DNA of 64,000 nucleotides from GWE2-40-63 sp050179685 (lineage in GTDB: Bacteria; Bacteroidota; Bacteroidia; Bacteroidales; SZUA-534). The number at the start of each line of letters is the position of its first letter. Positions within the stretch are counted from its first letter, which is position 1. Shown here piece after piece: positions 63,090-64,000 of this stretch. The notes under the pieces are model-generated. The model saw only the letters and a list, made by a program, of their open reading frames with translations. It was not told the DNA's origin and ran no database searches. Position numbers and translations under genes: made by a program. The stretch spans positions 1 through 64,000 of the forward strand of contig JBFXEW010000026.1 in NCBI GenBank assembly GCA_050179685.1. Direction: 5' to 3'.

Positions 63090-64000
63090 TTACTTTAAGC
63101 CCTTCTTGAAATTAAATCCGGTAGAGGGTTGAATGGCTTCCGATTTTTTTAGTTTGCTAAATACCCGCTTCAGGGTGGCTTTTGAAGGCTCTTCAAAGCT
63201 TAAATCGATCAAAAAACGGTTAAAACCCAGGGTTTCGAGTTTATTGCGGTATTGAGTCAGGGCCACCGGAACCAGTGGCAAAATGTGCGTGATGCCGTTA
63301 CGTAACACTCGACGGTAGGGATTCTTATCGTCGCTAAAACCTGTTTTGCTAAGCGACACTGGCTGCCGCGAATAGAACAGTTTGGGATAGAAGTAGAGGG
63401 GCAGCACCTGTTGACGACTCTTCCCCTGAATTAAATTATCCATATCGTTTTCAAACGGACTGCAAAGCCATTGGGTACCTTCAGCCAGCAGGAGGTTTAC
63501 GGCCGCATCGTTGTAAGCATAAACGTTCTCGTTGGTTGCAAACATACTATTTGCCGGGAGCAGCAGTTTTTGCGAGAGGTGACTCAACACAAAACGCTTA
63601 AATCCGGCCTCGCTTAATTGTTTTAGCAGCTTGCGAAAAAAATCGACTTGTTTTTCAGAGATAAACTGCGGCAGTTCGAACCAAATTTTATCCTGATGTT
63701 GCTTTAGTTGCTGTGGCAGCCATTCGGTCCAGGTTTTTAGTTCACTTTTTGCAGGCTGAATAAGCAAATGGTCGATGTACTGAAAGTTGATAAACGGCAG
63801 CCAGTCCTTATCGGCAATGCGCAGGAAAAGAGACACCGGCTGTTTGCCGCCCGGAGCGTTCAATTTCTTTTGTATGCTTTGCCTTAATGGCGCAGGCATG
63901 GGTATGGGTGCAATTGCTTGGGTGGCTTTTAGTTTCGACGGAAAACGGTAGCTTTGGGTACCTGCCAGCATCAGTTCCATTCCGGGTTTTAGTCCGGGCA
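63090..64000 (-). CDS. C-terminal part of a U32-peptidase-like protein (cut by the window end)
   Basis: The frame stays open to the right edge (codons upstream of the Met at 63980 read KPG...), so the gene continues beyond 64000 and only about 300 C-terminal residues are seen. The pattern resembles the rear half of U32 family proteins: FLRIADKDWL, AGFKRFVLSHL, VYAYNDAAVNLLLAEG, LYFYPKLFYSRQPVS, and the ending GFNFKKGLK. The zinc/catalytic N-terminal half is not in view. Assignment by pattern only. Confidence 0.6.
   Translation of the reverse strand, partial: PGLKPGMELMLAGTQSYRFPSKLKATQAIAPIPMPAPLRQSIQKKLNAPGGKQPVSLFLRIADKDWLPFINFQYIDHLLIQPAKSELKTWTEWLPQQLKQHQDKIWFELPQFISEKQVDFFRKLLKQLSEAGFKRFVLSHLSQKLLLPANSMFATNENVYAYNDAAVNLLLAEGTQWLCSPFENDMDNLIQGKSRQQVLPLYFYPKLFYSRQPVSLSKTGFSDDKNPYRRVLRNGITHILPLVPVALTQYRNKLETLGFNRFLIDLSFEEPSKATLKRVFSKLKKSEAIQPSTGFNFKKGLK

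Overview
The window reads as a chromosomal segment of a Bacteroidota bacterium, most like the Marinilabiliales/Prolixibacteraceae side of Bacteroidia (inference from protein flavour, not from a marker-gene search). Supporting signs are promoter boxes of the TAnnTTTG type, the near absence of Shine-Dalgarno sites, a type IX type-B (CHU_C) sorting domain, an HU-HIG-like DNA-binding protein, an S9B dipeptidyl peptidase, FtsX/MacB permeases ending in a shared RNPxESLRYE tail, and the Bacteroidota-style arginine gene order.

Layout. 0-3.1 kb: a 5S-rRNA-like remnant, a VanZ-like gene and an ECF sigma / Spy-like stress operon on the minus strand. 3.3-14.6 kb: a nucleotidyltransferase, then an arginine operon (GNAT, argG, argC, argD, argB, argE) behind a leader holding a promoter, two ARG-box-like palindromes, an Arg-containing leader peptide and an intrinsic terminator; then ppk2, a tRNA-Val array full of palindromic insertions, a gene of unknown function, and argH on the opposite strand. 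No ornithine transcarbamylase gene is in the window. 15-18.3 kb: YfiR-like protein, a PIN toxin-antitoxin pair and a ClC channel. 18.6-35.6 kb: a truncated HU-like copy, a sigma-54 two-component system divergent from a TolC/HlyD/ABC operon with one ATPase and four permeases, debris of a further permease copy, and the intact HU-like gene behind three palindromes at 22-bp period. 36-42.2 kb: a ParDE pair, then a histidine kinase/response regulator island flanked by a small secreted protein and a pair of secreted galactose-binding-like proteins; the two flanking promoters share an identical three-part TGACA array. 42.5-64 kb: mostly housekeeping and periplasmic genes (FabK/nitronate monooxygenase-like, paired M16 proteases, a T9SS cargo, a serpin, RelA/SpoT, a second ClC, DUF202, MFS + pepD, DPP IV, short DmeF-like transporter, Fur, purA, a HEPN/MNT pair, and a U32-like protein cut by the window end).

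How it fits together. The arginine genes cover glutamate acylation to acetyl/succinyl-ornithine, the deacylase step, and citrulline to arginine, apparently under both repressor and attenuation control. The sigma-54 regulator (20.2-21.5 kb) very probably drives the export operon it faces through a good -24/-12 element. The second two-component system (37.7-39.9 kb) probably activates both of its neighbours through the TGACA array. Three toxin-antitoxin pairs, duplicated gene starts and palindromic repeats mark the more plastic parts. All calls come from reading the sequence; no database search was run.
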